Shown here in pieces: positions 1 through 8,880 of a stretch of DNA of 64,000 bases. Source of the DNA: Aliishimia sp963922415 (GTDB taxonomy: Bacteria; Pseudomonadota; Alphaproteobacteria; Rhodobacterales; Rhodobacteraceae); assembly GCA_963922415.1 (NCBI GenBank), contig CAWUIP010000002.1, positions 1-64,000 on the forward strand, read 5' to 3'. Position 1 is the stretch's first letter, and every line of letters starts with the position of its first letter. The position numbers and the translations under genes are program-made. A model generated the notes under the pieces. It was not told the DNA's origin and made no database searches. It was given only the letters and a program-made list of their open reading frames with translations.

Positions 1-327
1 CTTCGACCAGGCAGCGGACGTTGTCTGAAAACGGCGCAAGGACCGCTTTGCGGACAAACCACCCGTTCGCGACGTTTGCTCCAATGACTGCTCTTGTCCA
101 GCAGGTCACTGCTCCCCACGTCCCACGCCTTCATTATGTAAATTTCGCGTGCGTAGTGGCCAATGACTTCACCAAACAACGAGGTGCTTGGAAAGCTAAC
201 TCCACAAGCGTACCTTACAGGCGGGCCTGTTTCTTACGCGTCTACGCAAGCGGACCAACGAAACACTAGAGATTGATGCTACTGTATTGAGTGCTTGGCG
301 GCACAATAGGAGAGTTAGGACGTTTAA
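1..327. other. No supportable gene in the first 327 bases
   Basis: I see no recognisable protein, tRNA or insertion sequence here. A short open frame on the plus strand at 21-269 encodes cysteine- and arginine-rich residues without any motif and has no convincing ribosome binding site. The last 20 bases hold the AGGA-type ribosome binding site of the gene that starts at 328. Confidence 0.5.
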
Positions 328-1485
328 ATGAAGAAACCAATCATAGTTCCGGCACCCGCCATAATTGTTGGGTTCGCCATAGCGCTACTAGTTTCCACCC
401 TAGCAATCACCTTCTTCAAAGATAAGAAAAACGGACTTGATGAATTTCTTGCGTCTACAGGGCTCCATGTTGAGGCAGGGGAAATTGAGGAAAATAAATA
501 TGAAACATATAGTAAGACTGTATACGATGGTGACGCATATGTGGAAGAACTACTGAACGCGATTTATACAAACGTTCTCGTTGATACTATCAATAAGTAC
601 CAAGATAGCGTGAACGAAGAGGTTAGATGGATTTACGTAAACGAGCCTTTTGAAGAGTCTATTGATAGAATTTATATATTTATCCTGACGGATGAAGTAG
701 TAAATCAATACGCTGAAGTTAACTTATTTTGTGCTGCTAGAGCGTTCACGGATCGCCGAGTGATCATCATTCATGAAAGGCTATTGCATGCCTTCGCAAC
801 TGCTACAAGTTGCTACCATGACACTGGTAATTTGTTCGATTGGAGAACAGATGAGTCTTCATTTTTGCCGTCAATGATTGAGAAAGCTCAACAAATCTTT
901 CTACCCGAGGGTCAATCGCCAGTGCCACTGTCTGAAGTAACTATCGACCCAAAAAACGTTGAGGGAGTGCTTCCGGGAGAAATCGTTTATACAGAGATTT
1001 TTGGTCGTCAGCTTAGGCCGCTTTTGATCATTGCACATGAACTAGCTCATCTCGTTCTTCATAGCGATGGGTCGGACTATGGGTTTGAGATATCGATCCC
1101 GACTGCGGGTGTCGAAGAGTTTTTTGAAAAGGAAGCAGTGGCGGACCAGCTTGCCGTCGAAATGATACTAAGGGCTGTAGGCGCGCCCGACGCCAGCTTG
1201 CAAGATACGCTGTCAGATCGGGGCAACGGTGCGCTAGCAATGATTTTCAATAGTGTCTTGTATACCGGAGCCAGCTTGCGAGCGGTTGCAAATGATACAT
1301 CGCCTGATGAAGAAGCGTGCGACACTGACCTCTATCTCGCGTTTCGAATAGCTTCCATAGCTCGATCGATGGTGTTCTATCAAGGGATGTTCATGGGGGA
1401 ACCGAGGCCCGAAACCTTTGATTCCTTCTATGAAGAACAACGGCAACCAATTGCGGAGAGGATAAAAAATTGCGAACCTACTTAG
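328..1485 (+). CDS. Membrane-anchored HExxH zinc metallopeptidase-like protein
   Basis: A 385-residue protein with one hydrophobic segment near residues 9-30, preceded by MKK, which suggests a signal anchor with the rest outside the cytoplasm. Residues 237-241 are HELAH, the HExxH zinc motif, and 28 residues after its last His comes EAVAD (269-273), matching the ExxAD third-ligand pattern of gluzincin peptidases such as M48 and M56. I do not recognise the family beyond this, and the substrate is unknown. AGGA lies about nine bases before the ATG. The stop codon overlaps the start of the next gene, so the two are probably co-translated. The gene is clearly more AT-rich than the catabolic and core genes downstream, which suggests acquisition by transfer. 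Confidence 0.6.
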   Translation: MKKPIIVPAPAIIVGFAIALLVSTLAITFFKDKKNGLDEFLASTGLHVEAGEIEENKYETYSKTVYDGDAYVEELLNAIYTNVLVDTINKYQDSVNEEVRWIYVNEPFEESIDRIYIFILTDEVVNQYAEVNLFCAARAFTDRRVIIIHERLLHAFATATSCYHDTGNLFDWRTDESSFLPSMIEKAQQIFLPEGQSPVPLSEVTIDPKNVEGVLPGEIVYTEIFGRQLRPLLIIAHELAHLVLHSDGSDYGFEISIPTAGVEEFFEKEAVADQLAVEMILRAVGAPDASLQDTLSDRGNGALAMIFNSVLYTGASLRAVANDTSPDEEACDTDLYLAFRIASIARSMVFYQGMFMGEPRPETFDSFYEEQRQPIAERIKNCEPT

Positions 1486-1931
1486 GTGTGTTTTGTCTGA
1501 TGGTATCGTCCTTTTTGAGCGTCGTTTTGCTTGATAACTTTGTATACACAGAAGGAACCGGTCTTTCATGGGATGGCTCAACTAGTGATACATGCAATGG
1601 AGCGTCTTTGCTTAAGTGTGGTATCGGATGGGTTATCGGGATTTCAATTGCAGGTATCATTTTTGGTGCCGTCGGGATGATTGCATCTGCTGCAACGGAT
1701 GTAGCTAAATCTCGCGGGTTTCGTAGGGTTGGGTTCCGCCAATTAATCTCGCACACCTTCAAGTCAACAGACTTTGCTTTATCTGTACTGTTCTTTCCGT
1801 TCGTAATGGTTCTAATAGTGAAAGCCATATTAGAATCCGACGACCTTTTACTTTCGATGATAACATCGTTTCAAACCGGTTTCGTTATAAAGTCGTTTGC
1901 GAGTTCAATTGGGTCTACGAAAACAGAGTAG
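1470..1931 (+). CDS. Small hydrophobic membrane protein paired with the metallopeptidase
   Basis: A 153-residue protein with hydrophobic stretches at the N-terminus, around residues 50-75 and around 110-145, so it is probably an integral membrane protein with three or four spans. No family was recognised. I take the TTG at 1470 as start because GGAGAGG sits eight bases upstream inside the preceding gene, while the in-frame ATG at 1500 has no such site. The overlap with the metallopeptidase and the shared AT-rich composition suggest that the two work together, for example as a membrane protease and its partner or substrate. This is inference from context only. Confidence 0.5.
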   Translation: MRTYLGVFCLMVSSFLSVVLLDNFVYTEGTGLSWDGSTSDTCNGASLLKCGIGWVIGISIAGIIFGAVGMIASAATDVAKSRGFRRVGFRQLISHTFKSTDFALSVLFFPFVMVLIVKAILESDDLLLSMITSFQTGFVIKSFASSIGSTKTE

Positions 1932-1962
1932 CTAAAGAGTTCGGTGACGAAAGCCGCCAACT

Positions 1963-2013
1963 CCGACATTCATGCAGGCCGCAGCATTTGCCACTATGGG
2001 CTCAAAGCGGTCA
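1963..2013. repeat. Copy A of a short dispersed intergenic repeat
   Basis: The stretch has CCGACATTC, nine unrelated bases, then GCAGCATtTGcCAcTATGG and gCTCAAaGC (lower case marks differences). The same pattern recurs at 27401-27447. It lies between genes, does not look coding, and is followed by AGCGGTCATT, which also follows the second copy at about 27498. It looks like a degenerate repeat or the relic of a larger element. Confidence 0.45.
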
Positions 2014-2163
2014 TTTTTCCCGGCGCAACGATGAAACTGTGCCCGGATTTGCTTTCGATAGCGCCAATGCGGACTTAACAGCCGTTCGTTGCCTCGTTGA
2101 GATTAGTATCGTCGTATCTACGAACGTATGTGTTGGTCAGATATGCCACGGGGGATTGGGAAC

Positions 2164-2796
2164 ATGTTCGAACCGAGCGACATCGTTACTTCGGAGGCCG
2201 AGGTCAGAGCCGTCATTCCAGGAACGTTTGAGCGGCAGGTCCGTAAGGTCATAGATCACATCGACGAGCATGTGCGTATCTGGATCGAACGGTCCCCGTT
2301 CATGACAATGGCCACCTATTCATCCTCCGGGACCGTAGACGTTTCGCCAAAGGGCGATCCGGCTGGATTTGTGAAAGTGTTAGATAAAAAAACACTGGCC
2401 ATCCCTGACCGTCCCGGCAATCACCGCTTTGATAGTTTCCTCAATATCTTTGAAACCGGTCGTATCGGTTTGATGTTCCTGGTGCCAAATAGATTGGAGG
2501 TTGTTCGAGTGAGTGGGACCGCACAAGTGGTGCGCGATGTCGACTTACGTGAACAAATGGCGGTCGAGGGCAAAATCCCAGACTTTGCCATTGTCGTGAG
2601 GGTCGAGGAGGCATTTTACCATTGTGGCAAGGCCGTAATCCGCTCTTCGCTTTGGGAACCCGAAAAAGCAGTTTCCGTTGAAGGTCTGCCAACCTACGGT
2701 CGCGCGCTGAAGGCGCACGGCGCACTGGACACGCCGCTCGAAGAGGTTGAGCGCCTTACCGAGGACAATCTGAAGTATCGGCTTTATGACGAGTAG
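2164..2796 (+). CDS. Pyridoxamine 5'-phosphate oxidase-family (PPOX) flavin-dependent protein
   Basis: A 210-residue soluble protein resembling the PPOX-class FMN-dependent enzymes (split-barrel flavin fold). Features are an N-terminal helical part, then a strand containing FMTMAT (about residues 41-46) and DVSPKGDPAGF, the segment that usually contacts FMN phosphate in this group, followed by the NHRFDS and GRIGLMFLVP strands. Family members reduce or oxidise small molecules or only bind FMN or F420; the substrate here cannot be told. The ATG at 2164 is preferred over the upstream in-frame ATG because GGGGG precedes it at the right distance and homologues begin near the MFEPSD sequence. It stands alone, with intergenic DNA on both sides. 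Confidence 0.75.
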   Translation: MFEPSDIVTSEAEVRAVIPGTFERQVRKVIDHIDEHVRIWIERSPFMTMATYSSSGTVDVSPKGDPAGFVKVLDKKTLAIPDRPGNHRFDSFLNIFETGRIGLMFLVPNRLEVVRVSGTAQVVRDVDLREQMAVEGKIPDFAIVVRVEEAFYHCGKAVIRSSLWEPEKAVSVEGLPTYGRALKAHGALDTPLEEVERLTEDNLKYRLYDE

Positions 2797-3009
2797 CTGG
2801 GTCGCTACAGAGACGTGACGCTGGTGTCGTCATAGAAGTGTTTATTGGCACTTTGAGTGGGTTGCAGCACCTGCATACACGCGTACTTTGGGCTCACTGC
2901 GAACTTTGGCGACGTCCACGCCGGGCAGCAGGATCTTCCGAAAACCGGACCTTGATTTCGAAGTGCCTTCAAAACTTCAAGGATTGGCTTTCAGTTTGCG
3001 AGTCCCCGC

Positions 3010-3906
3010 CTAGAAACGCTGTAAATCCTCAGCAATCGAGATCTTCCCAGAGAATGTTTTTTCGATCTGCGACTGATATTCTGGGGCCGTCTCGGGCGTG
3101 ATTGAATCCAATGGGATGTGGACGGCCACCAAATGGTCTGCGCCAGCATGTGTCGCCAGCGATCCCAGCGCCTCTGGCACGAGATGATGTTCCGCCATAT
3201 GGCGCGCCATCATGTCGATGTTCTGTTCAGGCATATTGGGGTTCTTCTTGCGCACCATTGCCATAGTGCCCTCGACATCCATCAACTCGCCGACCAACAA
3301 ATCAACTCCTTCAGCGAAGGTCTCAAGCGCTTTGCAAGGGCCGGTGTCCCCAGTGAACAGGATTGATCTGTCTGGAGCGTCAAACCGCAGTGACAAGGAC
3401 ACGGCGCCGTCCTTGCCAAACTGATCCTCGGCGCGGTAATGCGTGTTCTCGCAGGTGGAGACGGTCACATCCTCGATGTCGAAACGGTCGCCTGGCGCGA
3501 TATCTTCGACATGTAAAAAATCGTTCGGGTGCGGGTAGTTTTTGCCAGGCAAACCCAGCCCAATGTCATGTGTCACTTCGCAGGCAGCGACGAGGGACGA
3601 CACAATCTGCGCGGTGCCTTTGGGGCCTCGGATCCGCAGCGGCGTGGCCCGCATCATCATCATGCTCGCGCCAATCAACGCAAATAGTCCAGCGATGTGG
3701 TCCATATGGTGGTGAGAAATGACAACGTCATTCAACGTCCTAAAGTCGATACCTGCGCGCATGAGTTGGCCAATGGCTCCATCGCCACAGTCGACAAGGA
3801 TGCAGTGGTCCCCACGCACAACCGCATGAGAGGGCTGCGCGCGCGTCAGTTTTGGGACAGGGCCGCCAGCGGTGCCTAGAGTGATAAATGTTGTTTGGTG
3901 ATCCAT
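3010..3906 (-). CDS. MBL-fold metallo-hydrolase at the end of the hpa operon
   Basis: A 298-residue metallo-beta-lactamase-fold protein. Metal motif HHHMDH is at residues 65-70 (H65, H67, D69, H70), with later FTGDT and a C-terminal HIPLD segment, an arrangement like the tRNase Z-type branch of the fold. That branch includes lactonases, phosphodiesterases and the MBL arylsulfatase AtsA. It is the last gene of the minus-strand homoprotocatechuate operon, 19 bases after hpaI. No step of the known pathway needs it, so it may prepare a substrate (ester, lactone or sulfate hydrolysis) or remove a dead-end product. The start MDHQTT is chosen because homology begins there; an ATG 31 codons upstream would overlap hpaI. 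Confidence 0.7.
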   Translation of the reverse strand: MDHQTTFITLGTAGGPVPKLTRAQPSHAVVRGDHCILVDCGDGAIGQLMRAGIDFRTLNDVVISHHHMDHIAGLFALIGASMMMMRATPLRIRGPKGTAQIVSSLVAACEVTHDIGLGLPGKNYPHPNDFLHVEDIAPGDRFDIEDVTVSTCENTHYRAEDQFGKDGAVSLSLRFDAPDRSILFTGDTGPCKALETFAEGVDLLVGELMDVEGTMAMVRKKNPNMPEQNIDMMARHMAEHHLVPEALGSLATHAGADHLVAVHIPLDSITPETAPEYQSQIEKTFSGKISIAEDLQRF

Positions 3907-3925
3907 TGGCAGAAAACTCCGATCT

Positions 3926-4723
3926 CTAAGCAGATTGCTTCGAGGCAAGATCCAGTCTTTTGCGTGACTGTTGCGCCGCAGCCCGCATGTTTTTGGCAAA
4001 GAGCGTCACGTCTATCTCTGTTGCGATGAACGTTGCACCCATACTGCGGCAGCGCTCTTGCAACTCTGTGTCCATTGTCAGGATGCCGGCGGCCTTGCCG
4101 CTGTCGACGATCTTGGCCGTCGCGTCGAGCACTGCCTGTTTGACCGAGGCGTTATCAGCCTGGCCGATATACCCCATGTCAGCCGCCAGATCAGAAGGAC
4201 CGATGAAAACGCCGTCCAGCCCTTCGACGTCCAAGATCTCATCCAACGCCGCCAAGCCTGCACGGTTCTCGACCTGTGCCAGCAGGCAAATTTCGTCACG
4301 TGCCGTGGTGAGATAGTCCGAAATACCCGCAAATTCCGAAGCACGTGCCAATGCAGAACCGACACCGCGCACGCCGCGTGGCGGGTAGGTTACTGCATCG
4401 ACCAACGCCTGGGCTTGCGCTTTGGAGTCCACCATCGGCACCAAAAGGCTCTGTGCACCCGCGTCCAAGAGCTGTTTCAGGATCCAAGTCTCACCAATTG
4501 GCGGCCGTACGACGGCGTGCGGCCCAAGACCTGCTATGACTTGCAGTTGCGCCGTGATGGACCGCAGATCATTGGGCGCGTGCTCGCCATCGATCAGCAG
4601 CCAATCGAATCCAGCTTTTGCGCTAATCTCTGCCACATAGGGATCCGCGAGACCGAGCCAGCACCCAACTTGCAGCGTGCCGCTGTTGATCGCCGATTTA
4701 AAGTTATTTGTGGGTGCGGGCAT
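3926..4723 (-). CDS. hpaI: 4-hydroxy-2-oxoheptanedioate (HHED) aldolase, HpaI/HpcH family
   Basis: A 265-residue class II, metal-dependent pyruvate aldolase of the HpcH/HpaI family, close in length to Escherichia coli HpaI (262). It has the barrel segments WLLIDGEHAPND (active-site Glu/Asp region), VRPP (phosphate/pyruvate Arg), ENRAGL (metal Glu) and FIGPSDLAADMG. It cleaves 4-hydroxy-2-oxoheptanedioate to pyruvate and succinate semialdehyde, the last carbon-carbon cleavage of the homoprotocatechuate route. Start MPAPTNN fits the family; an upstream ATG at 4774 would overlap hpaH. Ten bases separate it from hpaH. The related HpcH/HpaI 2-dehydro-3-deoxyglucarate aldolases are excluded mainly by context. 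Confidence 0.88.
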   Translation of the reverse strand: MPAPTNNFKSAINSGTLQVGCWLGLADPYVAEISAKAGFDWLLIDGEHAPNDLRSITAQLQVIAGLGPHAVVRPPIGETWILKQLLDAGAQSLLVPMVDSKAQAQALVDAVTYPPRGVRGVGSALARASEFAGISDYLTTARDEICLLAQVENRAGLAALDEILDVEGLDGVFIGPSDLAADMGYIGQADNASVKQAVLDATAKIVDSGKAAGILTMDTELQERCRSMGATFIATEIDVTLFAKNMRAAAQQSRKRLDLASKQSA

Positions 4724-4733
4724 TGGGTTTTCC

Positions 4734-5537
4734 TTATGTCGCGAAGGCGATCTTGACCTGCCCAAAGCTGCCAAAGTCAGCGGTGATTTCTGTCCCGGGC
4801 GGGCACTCGACCGGGCGAATGAAACTGCCTGACAAGATCACATGCCCCGGCTCGATGCGTTGCCCGTATTGGGCCATCCGTTTGGCCAACCAAAGAACGC
4901 TGTCGACAGGGTCATTGAGAACACCCGCGCCAAGCCCAGTTTCCTCGACCTCGCCGTCACGCAAAACGACCGCTCCCACCCAGCGAAGATCGTGGTCGGT
5001 CAAAGCATGCTTTTGTGGACCTAGAACCACACCGGCGTTGGCGGCGTTATCACTGATCGTATCGAAAACGGTTCTGGTCTTTCCAGTATCCGGATCCACG
5101 CGTTGAATGCGCGTGTCCAAAATCTCAATCGACGGGCATACATAATCTGTGGCGGCCAGAATGTCGTCGCGTGTCACGGTGCTTCCGCCAACTTCCGATT
5201 TCATCACGAAGGCAATCTCGGCCTCAATGCGCGGCTGGATGAAGCGGCCTTTTGGAACGATAGACCCGTCTTCAAACACCATGTCATCGAACAGGATGCC
5301 GCTGTCGGGAATGTCGATATTCAGCGCGTATTGCATGGCTTTGGACGTCAGGCCGATTTTCCAGCCGACAACCGTGCGACCCGCATCGCGTTTGGCGCGG
5401 TAGATCGCGTTCTGGATCTCATAGGCATCGTCCATGCCCATCTCTGGGTGCCGCAGGGTCAAAAGACCGATCTGCGTTCCCGTTTCTTCTGCCCGGATCA
5501 GGTCCGCGGAGGCTGCCTTGTGGTCATCTGCGTTCAT
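4734..5537 (-). CDS. hpaH: 2-oxo-hept-4-ene-1,7-dioate hydratase
   Basis: A 267-residue protein, the same length as E. coli HpaH, of the FAH-like hydratase family (relatives are MhpD and XylJ). Typical elements are GWKIGLTSKAMQ, the PRIEAEIAFV strand whose E-x-E bears metal ligands, and a C-terminal PPGTEITADFGSFG. It adds water to 2-oxohept-4-ene-1,7-dioate to give the substrate of HpaI. Its ATG overlaps the stop of the upstream FAH-family gene by four bases, so translation is probably coupled. Nothing looks damaged. Confidence 0.9.
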   Translation of the reverse strand: MNADDHKAASADLIRAEETGTQIGLLTLRHPEMGMDDAYEIQNAIYRAKRDAGRTVVGWKIGLTSKAMQYALNIDIPDSGILFDDMVFEDGSIVPKGRFIQPRIEAEIAFVMKSEVGGSTVTRDDILAATDYVCPSIEILDTRIQRVDPDTGKTRTVFDTISDNAANAGVVLGPQKHALTDHDLRWVGAVVLRDGEVEETGLGAGVLNDPVDSVLWLAKRMAQYGQRIEPGHVILSGSFIRPVECPPGTEITADFGSFGQVKIAFAT

Positions 5538-6388
5538 AGGGCTTCGTCCGCCACGGTGTTTGACAGCGTGCCAATGCCTGCGACCTCGATCTCGACCAGG
5601 TCGCCTGGCGCCAGATACTGCGGCGGGTCAAGGCGCGCGCCGGAACCGGTGGGCGTGCCCGTCACGATGACATCGCCGGGCGCGAGCGTCATGAAGGTCG
5701 AGATATATTCGATCTGACGACGGATCGGGAACATCATGCGATCCAGCGTGTCCTCTTGGCGAACCGTGCCATTAACGCGGGTCACAAGGCGCGCGTCATC
5801 CAACTGGCTAGCATCAGTAAACGGAACGAGCCAGGGACCGATTGCGCCTGAATTGTCCCAGTTTTTGCCTTGGGTGACGTTGAACTTTGCGTGACGCACC
5901 CAGTCGCGGATCGTGCCTTCATTACACAGCGTGAGCGCTGCAATATGGTCATAGGCATTTCCTTGCGAGATCCGGCGCCCACCTTTGCCGATGACGATGG
6001 CGACTTCGCCCTCATAATCTAGTTTGTGGCTCTCCGGCGGTCGGATCAGGGGGCGATTATGACCGGTAAAGCCGCTCGCGAAGCGCGGGAAAAGCGACAT
6101 GAACTTGGGCTGTTCGCTGCCATCCTTGTACTCGGCATTGCGATCCGGAAAGTTCACGCCAACGCATAAGATGCGCGGCGCATTGGGCAGGACCATCTCG
6201 TATTCAAATTGGGTGTGCGTCGGTGCCCGGCCTTCTGATGCAGCAGCCAATTCATCCAGACCGCCCGCCCTTACGGCATCGAGCAGCGTCAGCCATTTTG
6301 GAAAGTCTGGATTAAGCGCAATTACGCCGTCTTCTAGAACGGCCCCATAAAACGTATCACCATTGGCGCTGAACGTGGCAAAGCGCAT
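5534..6388 (-). CDS. hpaG: Fumarylacetoacetate hydrolase-family protein, probable HpaG decarboxylase/isomerase
   Basis: A 284-residue single-domain FAH-family protein. Metal ligands are E126 and E128 in DYEGEVA; the usual third acidic ligand (D in NDVSARD of many members) is E157 in NEGTIRDW, a variant also known in this family. C-terminal VTGTPTGSG and PGD are standard. In the homoprotocatechuate pathway this role is 5-oxopent-3-ene-1,2,5-tricarboxylate decarboxylase and the following isomerase. E. coli HpaG is a two-domain protein of about 430 residues, so here one domain would have to do both steps or share them with another protein. It overlaps hpaH by four bases and follows the semialdehyde dehydrogenase gene by two. 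Confidence 0.8.
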   Translation of the reverse strand: MRFATFSANGDTFYGAVLEDGVIALNPDFPKWLTLLDAVRAGGLDELAAASEGRAPTHTQFEYEMVLPNAPRILCVGVNFPDRNAEYKDGSEQPKFMSLFPRFASGFTGHNRPLIRPPESHKLDYEGEVAIVIGKGGRRISQGNAYDHIAALTLCNEGTIRDWVRHAKFNVTQGKNWDNSGAIGPWLVPFTDASQLDDARLVTRVNGTVRQEDTLDRMMFPIRRQIEYISTFMTLAPGDVIVTGTPTGSGARLDPPQYLAPGDLVEIEVAGIGTLSNTVADEAL

Positions 6389-6390
6389 AA

Positions 6391-7866
6391 TTAACCCTCC
6401 CCGGCGGGGTCAATGCCGCCCATGCAGATGTATTTGAGCTCCAGGTAATCATCGAGGCCATGCCGTGACCCCTCACGCCCCAGACCCGATGCCTTGACGC
6501 CGCCAAACGGCGCCTCAGCGGTAGAAACGAGCCCTGTGTTCACACCAACCATACCGTAGTCCAGCGCCTCCGAGACCCGCCAGACCCGGGCGTGATCGCG
6601 TGTGTAGAAATAGGACGCCAGCCCAAATTCGGTGTCATTCGAGGCCGCGATCACCTCGGCCTCGGTCTCAAAGCGAAAGAGCGGGGCGACTGGGCCAAAG
6701 GTCTCTTCAACCGCCACCTTCATGTCAGACGTGACGCCCGTCAGAACGGTCGGTTCAAAGAATGTCCCGCCCAGGGCATGCGGCTTGCCGCCCTGAATAA
6801 CTGCTGCGCCTTTGGCGGTTGCGTCTTCAAGATGCTCGGTGACTTTGGCCACGGCTGCGTCATCAATGAGCGGGCCAAAGACGACGCCTTCGTCAAACCC
6901 GTCGCCAGTTGGCAGCGTCGAGACTTTTGCGGCGAGTTTCTTGGCGAAAGCGTCATAGACCCCCGTTTGCACGTAAATTCTGTTGGCGCAGACACAGGTT
7001 TGTCCGTTGTTGCGAAACTTTGCGATCACTGCGCCTTCGACAGCTGCGTCCAGATCGGCGTCGTCAAACACGATGAACGGCGCGTTGCCGCCGAGCTCAA
7101 GCCCCAGCTTTTTGATGGTAGGCGCGCATTGCGCATAAAGTTTGGCGCCAACCTCGGTCGATCCCGTAAAGGTGAGCTTTCGCACAACTGGGCTATCGGT
7201 CATGGCCTGCCCGATTTCGCGCGATGGGCCGGTCAGCACTGAAAACAAACCGGGCGGCAGACCGGCTTCTTCGGCCAGAACCGCCAAGGCAATGGCAGAG
7301 AACGGGGTCTGAGACGCAGGTTTCAGGACCATCGCACAACCAGCAGCAAAGGCAGGGCCTGCTTTGCGAGTGATCATCGCATTCGGAAAATTCCAAGGCG
7401 TGATCGCGGCAACCACACCGATGGGCTGCTTGACCGACAGAATTCGCTTGTCTGGCGCGTGGCTGGGCGTGATATCGCCATAGGCCCGCCGTGCTTCTTC
7501 GGCATACCACTCGATAAACGACGCTCCATACGCGATTTCTCCAATCGCCTCGGCCAGAGGTTTGCCTTGTTCCGCGGTCAAAATGGCGCCTAGGTCGCGT
7601 TGGTTGGCCATCATCAGATCGAACCACTGCCGCAAGACCATGCTGCGATCCTTAGCAGTCCGTGCGGCCCATGCGGTTTTCGCGACTTGAGCGGCTTCGA
7701 TGGCCTCACCCGTGTCCTCGGCGCTCAGATTGGGCACATGGCCCAGTACGGCCCCCGTCGCAGGGTTCCGAACCGGAATACCGCTGGCATCGGCTTCAAT
7801 CCACCGTTCGCCAACACGAGCCGCCTGCCGGAACAGAGCAGGATTTGCCAGTTTCGGGATGGTCAT
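6391..7866 (-). CDS. gabD: NAD(P)-dependent succinate-semialdehyde dehydrogenase
   Basis: A 491-residue aldehyde dehydrogenase of the GabD/Sad subgroup, 35-40% typical spacing of motifs intact: PWNFPNA (residues 157-163), KPASQTP, GSTEVG (235-240), catalytic base E257 in LELGG and nucleophile C291 in NNGQTCVCANR. The CVCANR sequence is characteristic of succinate-semialdehyde dehydrogenases. In this operon it would oxidise the succinate semialdehyde released by HpaI to succinate, closing the route into the citrate cycle. Its ATG overlaps the stop of hpaD by four bases. A broader semialdehyde substrate range is possible. Confidence 0.88.
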   Translation of the reverse strand: MTIPKLANPALFRQAARVGERWIEADASGIPVRNPATGAVLGHVPNLSAEDTGEAIEAAQVAKTAWAARTAKDRSMVLRQWFDLMMANQRDLGAILTAEQGKPLAEAIGEIAYGASFIEWYAEEARRAYGDITPSHAPDKRILSVKQPIGVVAAITPWNFPNAMITRKAGPAFAAGCAMVLKPASQTPFSAIALAVLAEEAGLPPGLFSVLTGPSREIGQAMTDSPVVRKLTFTGSTEVGAKLYAQCAPTIKKLGLELGGNAPFIVFDDADLDAAVEGAVIAKFRNNGQTCVCANRIYVQTGVYDAFAKKLAAKVSTLPTGDGFDEGVVFGPLIDDAAVAKVTEHLEDATAKGAAVIQGGKPHALGGTFFEPTVLTGVTSDMKVAVEETFGPVAPLFRFETEAEVIAASNDTEFGLASYFYTRDHARVWRVSEALDYGMVGVNTGLVSTAEAPFGGVKASGLGREGSRHGLDDYLELKYICMGGIDPAGEG

Positions 7867-8846
7867 GGCGCGATAATTGGGCTGGCTGCCATCTGGCTGT
7901 CTTGTGTTGCGACACCAGTGAACTCAGTTCCATGCTCAAACCAGCTTTTGGGTGCTGGCGCGCCCCAAAGCGTTTGGCGTTGCGGGTCTTTGAGATCCCA
8001 TTTGATCGGCTCAAGATCTGGATCCACCGTCTGATAGTCAGAACAATAAATTTCGATCCGATGCCCATCCGGGTCTAGTACGTACAAGAAAAACGCGTTG
8101 GAAATACCGTGCCGCCCCGGGCCCCGTTCAATGTTTGTAACATAGCCCGTGCTGGCCATCAGATCGCACAGATCAATGATGTTTAGCGGTGTCGGAACCC
8201 AAAACGCCACGTGGTGCATGCGCGGGCCGGTGCCATTTGTAAAGGCCATGTCATGCACACCGCCCTTGCGGTGCATCCAGGCAGCCCACAGCTTCTTGCT
8301 GTCCTCATCTTCGGTATATTCCGTCACGCGGAACCCAAAGTCGTTGTAGAATGCGACGGACGCGTCCACGTCGTTGCTGAAGACATTGAAGTGATCGATC
8401 CGCAGCGGTTTGACCCCGCGGTACAGGGCGTATTGCTGGTGGATCGGCGCGAGGCGGTCCATCTTGTGGTAGAACTCAAGAGGGATGCCCATATTGTCAG
8501 ACGTCAGCAGAGTACGCCCTTGATATGCACGTTCGACCCAGCTGGTTGGGCGCCCCTTTGACTGGAAATAGGCCTCGGCGCGATCCAGATCGGCGTCATC
8601 AAAGGTCTTAAAGCCCATCACCTCGACGGTGCCCGGCTGGTCGGACTTTTGAAGAATGATGCAGTGATGCCCGCGCTCCTCCATCGCCCGAAGGTAAACA
8701 TGCGTGTCCGTTTCATCCGTCACCTGCAAGCCAAGGATTTCGGAGTAGAACTTTTGCGACGCAGCGAGGTCCGAGACATTCAGGCACACATGGCTCAATC
8801 GGATCGTGTTGAAGTCCGGATATAGGTTTGGTGTTGGCAAAGGCAT
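7863..8846 (-). CDS. hpaD: 3,4-dihydroxyphenylacetate (homoprotocatechuate) 2,3-dioxygenase, VOC type
   Basis: A 327-residue two-module extradiol dioxygenase of the vicinal-oxygen-chelate superfamily, similar to the Brevibacterium and Arthrobacter enzymes rather than to E. coli HpaD (LigB type). The 2-His-1-Glu facial triad can be read as H152 (IDHFNV), H211 (MHHVAFW) and E265 (HRIEIYCSDY); H198 in GGVHDM corresponds to the acid-base His of homoprotocatechuate dioxygenase. It opens the ring of 3,4-dihydroxyphenylacetate between C2 and C3, giving 5-carboxymethyl-2-hydroxymuconate semialdehyde. It lies 34 bases downstream of hpaE and overlaps gabD. Cytoplasmic, Fe(II) or Mn(II) dependent. Confidence 0.9.
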   Translation of the reverse strand: MPLPTPNLYPDFNTIRLSHVCLNVSDLAASQKFYSEILGLQVTDETDTHVYLRAMEERGHHCIILQKSDQPGTVEVMGFKTFDDADLDRAEAYFQSKGRPTSWVERAYQGRTLLTSDNMGIPLEFYHKMDRLAPIHQQYALYRGVKPLRIDHFNVFSNDVDASVAFYNDFGFRVTEYTEDEDSKKLWAAWMHRKGGVHDMAFTNGTGPRMHHVAFWVPTPLNIIDLCDLMASTGYVTNIERGPGRHGISNAFFLYVLDPDGHRIEIYCSDYQTVDPDLEPIKWDLKDPQRQTLWGAPAPKSWFEHGTEFTGVATQDSQMAASPIIAP

Positions 8847-8880
8847 TTTGATGACTCCCTAATTTTTCGCTGTCGCGTCG

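Noticed and set aside
21..269. Plus-strand open frame of 82 codons at the left end
   Set aside because: No ribosome binding site, no recognisable motif, odd composition rich in Cys and Arg; there is no neighbour to support it.
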